Positions 11,875-22,197 of a stretch of DNA of 64,000 nucleotides are shown in pieces; within the stretch, counting starts at the first letter, position 1, and each line of letters starts with the position of its first letter. Origin of the DNA: Epiperipatus broadwayi. Lineage: Eukaryota; Onychophora; Udeonychophora; Euonychophora; Peripatidae. The stretch spans positions 2,403,851-2,467,850 of the forward strand of contig JAQFVV010000021.1 of assembly GCA_028023455.1 (NCBI GenBank), read 5' to 3'. The notes under the pieces are model-generated. The model worked only from the letters and a program-made list of their open reading frames with translations, was not told the origin of the DNA and did no database searches. The position numbers were made by a program, and so were the translations under genes.

Positions 11875-12056
11875 ATTACCATCAACCACTGCCAATCTAT
11901 TTCAGGATGAAGAGCTCTCCAAGTTCAATCCTTCTTCTTCAATCTCTAGCCTCTGTTCTCCATTTACCCCTGTGCCGTTTCTTATTTTTTCCATCCATCT
12001 TACATATTGTCTCTTTCTGGGTCTTTTACAATTTCTGAGAATCCAGATACCATAAT
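11875..12056 (-). pseudogene. RTE-like LINE, 3' end
   Basis: The minus-strand sequence encodes the C-terminal signature seen in the other RTE copies here (CKRPRKR..VRWM..IRK, then W.ELGE.FI), with several substitutions, and ends in a GATG-rich tail. RTE-clade LINEs typically end this way. 5'-truncated to about 180 bp. Confidence 0.75.
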
Positions 12057-12399
12057 TAAAATCAGGTTAATATACAAATATCATGCTTATATTCCACCCA
12101 TGCCAATTATATTAAAAGCTTAGAAATTTAGTGTCCATTCCATTTGTTATACTTATTGATGCATGAATACTGTTTACTCATAACTTCTGGATGTGGGACT
12201 AGTTCCAATTTATATATGAATATGAATATATAACATAACTACAATTTATTAAAGCTTTATTTGCAATCAAATTTATTTATTAATTATGTTAAACACTTCA
12301 GTATAAAATTGACACAACCATTACATAAAGTGAGATATTTTGATTCATATATAACACTTTAAGAGAATAATTTATGCATACAATATATATATTCTATCA
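12057..12399. other. AT-rich, nothing recognised
   Basis: No supported feature; separates an RTE fragment from a foldback fragment. Confidence 0.5.
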
Positions 12400-12500
12400 T
12401 TATTATTAAAAGGAGATTGACATGACAACGTATTGAGATTATTGATTGCTATTGATATTGGGATTGTCTAAGTTTTGACATATTTTGTTGATTTTATATA
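12400..12500 (-). repeat. fragment of foldback family F
   Basis: Shares blocks (GATATTGGGATTGTCTAAG, AGGAGATTGACATGACAAC) in inverted orientation with the copies at 19030-19300 and 20723-20825. One arm only. Confidence 0.5.
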
Positions 12501-12514
12501 TATAATCAGTTATA

Positions 12515-12885
12515 TAATGGGCTTCAAACCACTCAAAAAAGTATGGAGAGATGTATGTTGGGAGTAACAAGAAGAGATTGAAAATGCAATATATGGGTAA
12601 GAGAACAAGCAGGTGTTACTGACCTCATTAAAAAAATTAAAAGACCAAAGTGGAGTTGGGTTGAACATATTGCTAAATGAGATGATAATAGATGGACAAT
12701 TGAAATCTTAAACTGGATTCCAAGAGATTGTAAAAGATCCAGAAAGAGACCACATGTGAGATGGATGGATGAAATAAGAAAGTGTGCAGGGGCGATGTGA
12801 AAAAGAGAATCTAAAGATCAGAGAAGATGGATTGAAGTTCATCCCTGCAGTGGATTGATAATGGTTGATGATGATAATGGACTTC
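12515..12885 (+). pseudogene. RTE-like LINE, C-terminal fragment
   Basis: With a few stops, it encodes M..MLGVTRRD, IWVREQAGVTDLIKKIKR, KWSWVEHIA, DDNRWTIEILNWIPR and RKRPHVRWMDEIRKCAG. This is the well-known C-terminal region downstream of the reverse transcriptase in RTE/BovB-type LINEs (GRPxxRWxDDI-type motif). The tail is GATGATGATAATGG. 5'-truncated, with no catalytic domain. Confidence 0.85.
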
Positions 12886-13237
12886 CCAATAGCAATATAT
12901 AATTAGCTATGGGTATCATTTTGAAAAAGTTATCTCTTATTTTTGTAATTGAGAATTTAGAATTATTATTAATATTTTAAGTCAACATTCTTAATTAAGA
13001 TATTTAATATTTAATGTTTTTGTAGGAAATGTTATAATTAGTAAAGTTTTTAAATAATAATAAAAAAAGATTAATTAATGATTCCAAAAATTTGTTAAAA
13101 TTCATTTTAGTCTTGATCATTAATAATGTATACAAAAAATATTTTATAAAAAATGCCTTTACTTAATTTGATGAATAATGTGTTAAGAACCTATATATGT
13201 TTCAATCACAATTCTCATTATTATATTTAACAGAAGC
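12886..13237. other. AT-rich, nothing recognised
   Basis: No feature could be supported here. Confidence 0.55.
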
Positions 13238-13352
13238 ATAAAAGTTTGGGCATCCACACATAAATAATTAATTCAATCACTAGAAAACTAGTCAAATTAA
13301 TTAATTTAAAAGTAATGATTGAATTAATTACTTTATGAACACCTTAGACTTT
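13238..13352. mobile_element. small MITE with inverted ends
   Basis: Ends AAAAGTTTGGGCATCC and its imperfect complement (GAACACCTTAGACTTTT) flank a palindromic centre (TAATTAATTCAATCA...TGATTGAATTAATTA). The AAAAGTTTGG-type terminus resembles Tc1-mariner MITEs, but no TA duplication was confirmed. Confidence 0.5.
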
Positions 13353-13591
13353 TATTTCAAATTATATATAACAATCAAAATAGTGTGGGTAAAAAATTAA
13401 ATAAAAGCATTGTTATAAAATATTACATATAGATAAAATCTTTTTTTGGATCAAACTGTATATTATTTTGTTTAAATTCCAGACATTTTGACAAAATGTC
13501 ATTTGTTATTGTCAAGGTTAAGTTTTAATGAAGAACTGTTATGTTATTTTCATCAGATAGCTGTGAAAATATTTTATATATACAATTATAA
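13353..13591. other. AT-rich spacer
   Basis: Nothing recognised between the MITE and the Rz1 palindrome. Confidence 0.5.
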
Positions 13592-14110
13592 AGAATTTGA
13601 ACCCAGATTTTTCCAGTGCCTTTCAGTTATGCAATCTATCTCATACAGTTGATACACATGACCACACATGTGTAAAAAAGATAAATGACCTCCAATATAT
13701 GTATTTCATGCTGAACCAACACTCATCAGTTGGTCCAGATCATTATCTCCCACACACATATATAATCAGTGTTTGGTTTGTATTAAGATAGCAAATCTTC
13801 GAACTTTAATGGATAGATTTCATCCCACTCCATCATCCAACTCTTCAAAACCTTCCATACTATTGAAAACCTGATGATGGTATGGAAGGCTGAAGAGTTA
13901 GATGGTGATCTGTCCCAGCTGATGACTATTGGTTCAGCATAAAATATGTATATGGAAGATTGTTTATCTTTTTCACATGTGTGTGGTCATGTGCATCAAT
14001 TGTATGAGATAGATTGGATAGCTGAAGGGAGATTGAAAGTCTGGGTTCAAATTCCTTCTAATTACATCTAAACTCCAGGGATATAAAGTATACCTGAATT
14101 TAAGTATTAT
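13592..14110. mobile_element. Rz1 palindrome: two copies in opposite orientation
   Basis: A minus-strand Rz1 copy (about 13592-13800) is followed by a plus-strand copy (about 13862-14110), making an inverted pair. The plus copy has CTGATGA at 13919-13925 but AAAA in place of GAAA. It ends with a box-B-like GGGTTCAAATTCC (about 14042-14054) and the family linker (CTCCAGGGATATAAAG). Confidence 0.75.
13680..13752 (-). ncRNA. hammerhead ribozyme-like motif (Rz1)
   Basis: CTGATGA (complement of 13723-13729), stem II GTGTT/AGCAT with loop GGTTC, GAAA (complement of 13704-13707), stem III region ATACATAT where ancestral ACGT has become ACAT, and inner stem I ACCAA with TTGGA (four pairs). The conserved boxes are intact; stem I is weakened. 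Confidence 0.6.
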
Positions 14111-14420
14111 ATATATTATTTTTTAGCATCCAAATATTTTACAACAGAGATTTGCAATTAGATTTAAAATACTGACAATTAAGACAATGTTACTGAAATT
14201 ACTGCATTTGAAATGAAATTCTTGTGCATTAATAATCATTTACAAGATTGCATTTATGAAGGCAGCATTTTTAAAAAAGCATGTTTTATTTCAACACACA
14301 AATTTCTTTTCAATTTTATTTTAATTAATTGTAAATTTTATTAGTGGATTATGCATGAAATTCACTGAAAGTGTATTTTTAATCTACTGTGTATCTCTGA
14401 AAGATACTAAATCAATATTG
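14111..14420. other. AT-rich, nothing recognised
   Basis: No supported feature. Confidence 0.55.
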
Positions 14421-15065
14421 TTTAAATACAAGTATATTGTCTATACTGAACTTAATGTAATTAAAAGGATTTGAACTCAGATTTTCAAATTTCCTACTGC
14501 TATTCACTCCATCTTATACTTCTGATGCACTTGATCACGTACATGTGAAAGATATAAACAATCTCCAATATATATATTTCATGCTGAAACAGCACTCATC
14601 ACTTGATCCAGATCATCTCCCACACAGATATGTAATCAGTATTTGGTTTATATTGAAGATATCACATCTTCAAACTTTAAACAGCAGGCTTCAATCTTCT
14701 CCACCCTCCAACTCTTCAGCTATTCATATCATTGAAAATCTGATGATGGAACATTCATAGCCCTTATTGATACCAATATTATTTTCATGCCCAAGTACTT
14801 TGACTCCTCAAATATAGGACCTTAATATGTCCATTTAAATACACAAGAGAGATGGGCAGAACACAGGCTAAATATGTAACATTTAAATATAAGTATATTA
14901 TCTATGCTGAACTTAATGTAATTAGAAGGGATTTGAATTTAGATTTTTAAGCTCCATGCAGTTATCCATTCCATCTTATACAATCAAATCACATAACCAC
15001 ATACATGTGAAAATCTTCATTATATGTATTTAATGTTTGAAAGTCTGAGTTCAAATTCTTTCTAA
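14421..15065 (-). mobile_element. Rz1 tandem partial dimer, 461-bp period
   Basis: The linker block TTTAAATACAAGTATATTGT at 14421 recurs in diverged form at 14882, giving a 461-bp period on the minus strand. The first unit (about 14470-14850) carries the ribozyme region with C3 changed (GTGATGA, complement of 14596-14602), stem II GTGCT/AGCAT and GAAA. The second unit is truncated and has lost its core; it ends near 15065. Box-B-like sequence is visible as the complement of GGATTTGAACTC near 14467. Confidence 0.7.
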
Positions 15066-15795
15066 ATTAATGCTGACACAGTTTGAAAATTGGCTCATCA
15101 ATACTATTACCCAAGTCAGACAGATGGACAACACTCAAATATTGCTTTGTCATATTGCATTGCCATCTATTCCTAGTACATGTATAAAATTTGAAGAAAA
15201 TCTATTTGATAGAAGTATGATAAAAATAAGTTGCAAGATTTTAGACAAACAAAAAACAGAATTTCTAAATTAAAGTGTTTTAAAAAGTAATGGTGATATT
15301 ATATACATTTAATAAATCCATTTTACTGTATTTTGATGTGTGTGAACACTCTACATATTTATTAGTTTAAAAAAGTGTGCAATAACTTGTTTATAGTATG
15401 ATGTGTGATAATCTAGTGTTCCAGCTATTTCTGACTATATTTTCACAACTTAAATATATTCTTTATTGAAATATGCTTACTAATACAATTTTGGTAGATA
15501 ATTATTTTTTATTCAGTAAAAAATATTTTTTAACCTGAAAGCTGAAATGTCTTAATTATTTATTCTTGTTTATTTCTCTTTTTGTTATTTGTGAAGTTGT
15601 CACATTATTTTTTTAGGTTACTTTCATTTTATGAAGTTATGATTTTAAGAAATATTATAAAAAATTGTAATTTTTTAATTAAAATTAAATATTTATCAAT
15701 TAAATATAATAAAAGCATGAAAAGCAATTGCAATTTAGTCCTATAAGGCTGTTTAAAACATCACAGGAGTATTAGATATACAATTAACTTATTAA
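15066..15795. other. AT-rich, nothing recognised
   Basis: A 67-codon open frame at 15070-15273 has no recognisable motif and is probably chance. Confidence 0.5.
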
Positions 15796-16005
15796 ATAGG
15801 CAAAACTCTCCATACAGTAGTGCCACTCAGTGCAAGCCAGAGAAATCAATGGATGCCAGAAGGCTTGTGCATAAAATCCCTATCTAGTGTCTACTAATCC
15901 AATATCCCCAGACTAGTTTCTTGCTTGTGGCCTTCATCAGTGAGGAGCTTTGGATCTTATGAGCAAGCATAAGAAACAGTGATCATGTGATGTTTAGTGG
16001 TTTAA
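15796..16005 (+). mobile_element. Rz2 repeat copy with best ribozyme-like core
   Basis: Starts with the Rz2 terminus AGGCAAAACTCTCCATACAG and runs to the ATGAGCAAGCATAAGAAACAG and GATCATGTGATGTTTAGTGG blocks (15966-16000), which also accompany the copies at 38.7 and 54.5 kb. Only one arm is present. It encodes the Rz2 hammerhead-like core on the minus strand. Confidence 0.75.
15902..15948 (-). ncRNA. hammerhead ribozyme-like motif (Rz2)
   Basis: Minus strand: GCTCCTCA, CTGATGA (complement of 15934-15940), 13 nt, GAA, ACTAGT (complement of 15912-15917), C, TGGGGATATT. Stem I pairs TCCTCA with TGGGGA (six pairs, one G-U). Stem III is the self-complementary ACTAGT and the predicted cleavage nucleotide is C. 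Stem II is weak in this copy (GC/GC with loop CACAA); the family consensus gives AGC/GCT. A short palindromic stem III is typical of retroelement hammerheads that work as dimers. Confidence 0.6.
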
Positions 16006-16775
16006 CAATTAACTTATCTAAGATGACAAAATCACCATTTAGCCTAACAAAATCATTCTCACTGCAATTCATAGCTATCACTACTGCTAGTTTTTGAAGC
16101 AGTTAACAAATAAGTTTTGATAAATACAATTAATCTCAGAATTGTTATGATTATTAATCCTATTAAGGCAAAATTGAATATGTACTATCTTAAATTTCTG
16201 TAAGAAAGTCAATGTTTATATTATTACTTATGGTTAACAAACTTATATAAATTTGATAAAATGAACATAATTTTATTTATCCTTTACAAGAACTATTCTC
16301 ACCAGCAAAACAACATAAAACTTTTGTCTATATATTATTTTTTTAATGAAAAATATACTTCTCTTTCTCAAAGACTTGCACAAATTAGAAGAACTAGAAA
16401 AGAAAAAATAAGAATTCTCTCTCAACTTCACGATGATATTTTTTTTTGGTTTAACCTTTCCGTACATCTTTCAATGTTATCCTATATAAGAAGTTAATAA
16501 ACTGGACTTGGTTTGATGCAAATATGTATTTACAAATAAAACATTCTTAAAAGTCATATTTGAATTTTGCAAATATTAGAAAATAATTGTAAACAAAGAA
16601 CAACCAATGTAAAATATCATTCAGCAGTTGGAAGAAAAATGCATTTCAGAAAATGACCAAAATATTTTTTATTTTAAATTTATTTTTAAAATGCAATAGC
16701 ATAAATATTAGTCTATAATAAAAACATATCAAATTCTGCTTTAAAATATTAAAATTACTTTGTAATTGTATTTAT
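16006..16775. other. AT-rich, nothing recognised
   Basis: Open frames on both strands at 16261-16497 lack motifs and look fortuitous. Confidence 0.5.
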
Positions 16776-17179
16776 ATATTGGACTATTTCTATCATCTAA
16801 TATGAGTATTGAATGTCTATAGAAAAAATGTAACTTTATTTAAATATTCCAAATACATTCAACTGTTAGTAATAGCATATTAAACAGGTTAATATAGCCC
16901 AATATTTTGAGAAGTATTATTTTCCCTCTTCTTCAGGTGTTGCTGGCCTGACTAGTGACAGTACTAGCATGGGAATTGAACCTTGACCCTTAGATTCATG
17001 AGTATTGTTATCTTAACATTCAATACTCAAGAATCTAAGTGTCCAGATTTTATTCTCATGCTAATACTGTCACTGGACAGGCTAACAATACTTGAAGAAG
17101 AGGGGAAAATATTTAAATAAAGTTAAATTTTTCTAAAGACATTCAATACTCATATTAGGTGATGGAAATAGTCCAATAT
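16776..17179. mobile_element. foldback family G with tRNA-like centre
   Basis: About 400-bp palindrome with ends TATTGGACTATTTCTATCAT and its complement. On the minus strand the centre reads AAGGTTCAATTCCCATG (box-B-like, complement of about 16970-16985), preceded by CATGAATCTAAGGGTC. The relative at 39.05-39.45 kb has a clearer tRNA-like head there. An ACTTGAAGAAGAGG-type block flanks the centre on both arms. Confidence 0.7.
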
Positions 17180-17514
17180 ACAAATACAACTAAAACACCA
17201 CCATCATATACCTTTGATAAAACATTGCTTTATAATATCTCAAAACATTCTACCACAATGTTAGTAATGATATATATATTGATGATTGGTTTTATAGTGT
17301 GGAGTAATTTTAATGTCATTTATTTTTATTCTCCAACTTTTTTTGAAGTAATGTTGCAAATACTTTTAACATCAAGGAACAAAGAAAGGAAACCACCTAA
17401 AACATGTGAAGATAGGATAAATATTTTGATCTTGCCACTTTTCAATTATATTAACCTCTTTAACATAATAGACTGTACAGGCTTACACACACCTGCACAT
17501 ATAATGTAATATAT
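17180..17514. other. AT-rich, nothing recognised
   Basis: Part of a 116-codon open frame (17159-17509) with no recognisable domain; judged fortuitous. Confidence 0.5.
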
Positions 17515-17830
17515 AAGGGGTTGAACTTAGACTTTCACACAACTCTCAACTCTCCATGCCATCTCATATTGCTGACCCATCTGATCACACACAATGTTGA
17601 AAAGATAAATAATCACCAATACACGTATTTCATGCTAAACCAGCACTCATCAGCTGGTCTAGATTACCATCTCCACACATATAACAATCAGTGCTCAGCT
17701 TTATATTAAGATAGGCAATCTTCATATTTTAATAGACAGGCTTCAAACTACTCCAACACACACCCTTCAGCCATCCATTTCATTGAAAATCTGATGATAG
17801 AACATTAAAAATCCCCATAAGTCCCAAGGT
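17515..17830 (-). mobile_element. Rz1 repeat copy
   Basis: Minus-strand copy running from the CATCAGATTTTCAATG block near 17795 through the ribozyme core to the family 3' end near 17515. It keeps the CACACATATAACAATCAGTG block and is one of the best-preserved copies. Confidence 0.8.
17608..17668 (-). ncRNA. hammerhead ribozyme-like motif, best Rz1 copy
   Basis: All invariant positions are kept: CTGATGA (complement of 17647-17653) and GAAA (complement of 17628-17631). Stem II is GTGCT/AGCAT (five pairs, closing G-U) with loop GGTTT. Stem III is ATAC/GTGT (four pairs) with no spare loop, as expected of a hammerhead that folds as a dimer. A is the predicted cleavage nucleotide (NUH rule). Inner stem I is ACCAG/TTGGT, then a bulge TAG, then 7 bp GGTAATC/GATTATT. 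The bulge opposite loop II fits the tertiary contact seen in natural hammerheads. Activity is untested. Confidence 0.75.
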
Positions 17831-18704
17831 ATTTTAAAATAATAAAAAAATATTTAAAAGTATGTGATTATTTTAAAAAAAAATAGCAAAATATCTCAAG
17901 CAGCTATATAAGCAAAGTTGAAGCAAACATGACAATAAACAGTTTTGCCCCAAGTCTTCTGTGTTGAGAATATGAAAGGTTGATCTAGTTTCTGGAATCA
18001 TATTTTGTTCATTCATATTGCACACACTCTTTTTTTTTTTTGAACTCCAGTCTAAGATATCAGTTATTCACTTTCTATCATCTCTTGTAGTTGTAAAAAG
18101 ATATGTGGACATAAACTATCACATAATTACTATATGATAAATCTCAAAAGACCACAATCAAAAGATTGGTAAATGTGTGTGGCTAGTTATTGCAAACGGG
18201 ACTTTTGATGTTTGGGTTTACAATTAATCAGTAAAATTAGTGAATTCTAAAATTTTTCTGAGATATCTTATTGGTAATGGAGTAATTCCTTGAATCAAAG
18301 GTTCTTATATCAGTTTTAGCTTCTCTAGTACATTTAAATTAATATTATCATAATTGAAAAATATATAAAATCATAAGCAAAAAACATTAAAATGTAAGAG
18401 ACCTATTTATGATTTTGATTTACTGTTTTGAAGCATGAAATTACATCACTGTCCTATGGAAAATAAATTAAAATATTTTGTTATTACAGTTATTTGTAAT
18501 ATTTACTAAGTCTGTAACCTGAAGAATGTGTACGTAAAAATGTGATCATAGGGACCTCTACAGGTCTTAACCACAAGCTTATGTTTGTGTATGAGAACTT
18601 CAGCTATAATTTGACTTAACCAATTATACCAGAGATGACATTTCTATAAGTGAAAATGTATGAATGTGCAATTAAGATATTTAATAATTATAAACTCATT
18701 GCAA
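17831..18704. other. AT-rich, nothing recognised
   Basis: No frame or repeat family recognised. Confidence 0.55.
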
Positions 18705-18922
18705 ATAAGAAAAAGGCAAACTAATTCAAATTTAAAATTTATAATGCACTAAGTATGCTTTTGGCAGATCACTACCAGAATGATAGTGCTATATTATTTA
18801 CCAGTTCACAACTTTTCAACTGCAAAATAAGACAGCATTAAGATTCTGGCAGTGTTGTGCCGAAAGCATGCTTAATGCAATATAAATCTTAAATTTAAAT
18901 TAGTTTACCTTTTCTTAACACT
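18705..18922. mobile_element. foldback element (about 215 bp)
   Basis: Arms AAGAAAAAGGCAAACTAATT / AATTAGTTTACCTTTTCTT, with internal pairing of AAGTATGCTTTTGGCAGATC with GTGTTGTGCCGAAAGCATGC. Non-coding MITE of unknown superfamily. Confidence 0.7.
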
Positions 18923-19029
18923 CTTTTGCAATGATTTTATAATGATTACAAAAAGTAAAGAAATGTGAAGAAAGTATCATTTAGAAATAAGATATTTAAA
19001 AATATATGTATTTTTTAATATATATATAT

Positions 19030-19300
19030 ATATATAATCATTAAAATCAATCAACACTTAGACAATCCCAATATTGCTAACATTTACCAATCTCAATCTG
19101 TTATCAAGGCAATCTCCTTTTAACAATAAAGCAATCACCAATCTCAACTTGTTGTCAAGACAACTTCTTTTTAACAATAATGTTTACTGTTAAAAGAAGG
19201 TTGCCTTGACAACAGGTTGAGATTGGTGATTGTTAATGATATAAGGATGATTATTTATAAACCAATTTTGCCTTGACCATTATTACAATATATATATATA
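19030..19300. mobile_element. foldback family F, two-armed copy
   Basis: CACCAATCTCAACTTGTTGT pairs with ACAACAGGTTGAGATTGGTG (arms about 19135-19180 and 19190-19235). A further diverged direct copy of the arm lies at 19045-19125 (CACTTAGACAATCCCAATAT). TA runs flank both sides. Relatives are at 12.4 and 20.7 kb. Confidence 0.7.
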
Positions 19301-20189
19301 TATATATATCACTGCCAAAAATATTTCTGCTGGTAAATAAATGGTATGAAATGAAAATTAATATTAACACATTTAGTTCATCTGTTTAGATTGACAATAT
19401 ATGTGGAAAACTTAGTCACAAGAATTTAACTTTGATGGTTGCACAAGAAGTACAGAAAATAACTGCAAGTGATAATCAATGGTTTGGAGGAATTTTGTGA
19501 TTTATTCTTGCAAAATGAGATACTTCCAACCCAATTTATTGCTTTGTGAGAGATATGACAGTATTTTGATACTTCTTATTCTAAGCATGTATATGTTTCA
19601 GTTGTATTACAGCACATAATGTATAGTGTACATTACTGTTATAATAAATTCACACTCTGGATTATTGTTACTATATGACTTGAATATCTTTTACCTTTTG
19701 TCTGGTGTCCCTCTTAAATAGGCCTGCATTTTATAGTCCAATTTCCTTCCTCTCTTTGAACTATCAGATTCATTGGCCTAGTTATGTTAGTAGTCTGTTT
19801 ATGCTATTACTATTGGTTTAATTCTTGTTTCAGTGGTCAGCTATATTATACACTGAATTAAATTTTTATAGCTTTATGCTTTGGTCAAGTTCATTATTTG
19901 AAGGTAAGTTAAAGATGAGTCTATGACAATATTATGACAAAAAAAAAATCTATAAAATATCTAAAATTATTGTAAAATTATGGAATTTTTAATTAGTTAT
20001 TGTATATGAATATCTAATAAATGAATATTGGCATTGCGCAATATTTGCAATACTGAAAACTTTAATAACAGTATTCAATTTTGATAGAAGATTTTGATCT
20101 CTGACATTTTCTTTCCATATTTCTCAATAAATAATGATGATATTTTCATTAAGAATAACAATGTAGAATTTAGGTTACAATTACATTTA
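19301..20189. other. AT-rich, nothing recognised
   Basis: No supported feature. Confidence 0.55.
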
Positions 20190-20362
20190 AACAAGCTTAT
20201 GGATTGTAAAAGACCCAGAAAGAGACCACATGTGAGATGGATGGATGAAATAAGAAAGTGTGCAGGGGTGATGTGGAGAAGAGAAGCTAAAGATCAGAGA
20301 AGATGGATTGAACTTGGAGAAACCTTCATTATGCAGTGAATTGATAATGCTTGATGATGATA
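20190..20362 (+). pseudogene. RTE-like LINE, 3' end
   Basis: Open for about 50 codons: CKRPRKRPHVRWMDEIRKCA, then W.RREAKDQRRWIELGETFI. This is the extreme C-terminus of an RTE-type ORF2. It ends in a TTGATGATGAT tail. The best-kept version of this segment in the window, but 5'-truncated to about 170 bp. Confidence 0.85.
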
Positions 20363-20722
20363 GTCAGTACTAAACGTAAATCAAATGTGGCAGAACATTT
20401 GATTGCCCCTTATAGTTCCTTGGGCACTGTGAATGTGGTGTTTCATAGATACCTTGATATTCTAAAAGGACTCAGTCTTTACGATTATGGATAACGATCT
20501 AATATGAATGAATGTTCTTTAATGCTTGCACAATTACAATGTCACTATTACTTGAGACAACATAGTTCTTCATTATGGCCTTAACCTTGACAAATATGAA
20601 TGTGATTTCATCGAAGTGTAAGCATTCTATGCAAAAAATAATTCATGGTATGACCCCCCCCCAAAAAAAAAAAAAAATTTGTAAACCAAAATTAAAACTC
20701 ATGATTCGGGACAATATATATA
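20363..20722. other. AT-rich, nothing recognised
   Basis: Contains a C7A14-type homopolymer run near 20657; otherwise nothing. Confidence 0.5.
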
Positions 20723-20825
20723 TAAACATTAGAAACCAGTTAACACTTAGGCAATCCCAATATAGATAACAATCAAGAATTTCAAACTGTTGTCAAGGCA
20801 ACCTTCTTTTAGCAGTAGAAGTGGT
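20723..20825 (+). repeat. fragment of foldback family F
   Basis: Single arm with AACACTTAGGCAATCCCAAT and CTGTTGTCAAGGCAACCTTC, matching the 19.1 kb copy. Confidence 0.6.
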
Positions 20826-21574
20826 CTCATATATTTATAAAGACACATATTATTAATAATTTTTAACAGATTGAAAAATAAAGTTCATACCTTTTTAATA
20901 TGATTTGATTTTTTTTTCGCTTTTCAATTTTGTATCTTTAAATTAGATTTTTGTCAATCTTTTTGGTATGAAGGATTATTGACAATCAATTTCAACCAAT
21001 GGCAAAATATGATCAAGGGAATTTATTTTGTAAAGTTCTGCATTCTAAAAATTACTGAGATTTTTTTCAATGGTCTGATGTTTTCTTCTGTAATTGAATT
21101 CTCCGTATTTATTAACGAAGCGAATCAACTCTTGCTAACTAAAAATTTATTAAATAATGCAACTTTTTTTGCGATACCATCAAGAACACACCCTGTTATG
21201 GGTTTAAACTCCGTCCTTGTATGATATCCTCTGCTTGCGTACTATTGTGCAAAAATAATGGCATACAATTTATTGCCAATGACAGCTTACGTAATGCTAC
21301 CAGTAATATGAATATTCAACTTAATATTTTTAAAAAAAATTCTAACCTGTCTCCAAAAAGCTAATAAACAAAATTGAACTTTTTTTTTTGTTTATAATTT
21401 TCATTGATCATTGTCTGTATCACCTAACTGCAATTTTTTAAAAATAAAATAGAACAGATATTTCTATTTCTTATATATATATATATCCACTATCTCTACT
21501 TATATAAACAAGACTACATAAATCTATACGTATGTAAACAATTCCCAATATATATATACATTAATCCTAATATT
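20826..21574. other. AT-rich, nothing recognised
   Basis: An 81-codon open frame at 20979-21224 has no recognisable motif. Confidence 0.5.
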
Positions 21575-22010
21575 CTCACATAGTATTATTTCTGGGATCT
21601 TCCATGTTATAAAAATATAATGCTAAATACTGACGTTTCAGCACAATAACAAGTACTTTTCTCAGAGCTTCTTCTATTTCTAATTAAAAATTAAAGATCA
21701 CAAACACAATTTTTCTTTCTTCACACACATTCTTTCAAAATACCTACATTCTGTAAACAATCTTTCCCGTAAAAATTAATAATGTTAATTGTAATATTTG
21801 CATGGATAAATGAATTCATAGTATTATTTCTATCATATAATAAAAATATAGTAGTTAAATAGCTGACATTTCAGTACTATAACAAGTACTTTCCTCAGAC
21901 CTTTGTCGAAAGTACTTGTTATTGTACTGAAACATCAGATATTTAGCTATTATATTTTTATTACAGAGAACCTCCCAGAAATAACACTATATGTATATAT
22001 ATCGTAATAC
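21575..22010. mobile_element. foldback repeat with hammerhead-like boxes (Rz3)
   Basis: Three diverged copies of one block (21600-21670 minus, 21835-21900 minus, 21905-21975 plus) form inverted pairs. Each carries AAGTACTTGTTAT and a CTGAAAC/T-GTCAG block. The best core, complement of 21862-21898, reads CTGAGGA, a hairpin AGTACT/AGTACT, GAAA, TGT, C. This fits CUGANGA...GAAA with an ancestral 4-bp palindromic stem III ACGT. Stem I pairing is poor. Confidence 0.5.
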
Positions 22011-22034
22011 AATATTTTTAATGAATATTTAGAT

Positions 22035-22197
22035 GGAAATGTTCAATGTGTGGAGTAATCCATTTAAATCAACTTAAATAGAAAGCCCTTAACTCTGCCC
22101 CAGGCCAAGAGTCAAAGTAAACTGACAAACTTTAATTTTTGATGTGGAGCAATTGTTTTATAATTAAGTTGCTCTAATGGATTACTCCACATATTTA
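22035..22197. mobile_element. foldback MITE (about 160 bp)
   Basis: Ends TGTGGAGTAATCCAT (near 22049) and its perfect complement ATGGATTACTCCACA (near 22177). The internal parts pair imperfectly. Non-coding. Confidence 0.7.

Noticed and set aside
14700-14750. CTGATGATGGAACATTC block of Rz1 as another hammerhead
   Set aside because: No GAAA at a fitting distance and no stem II.
16261-16497. Overlapping open frames on both strands
   Set aside because: No motifs; AT-rich sequence with opposed frames suggests coincidence.
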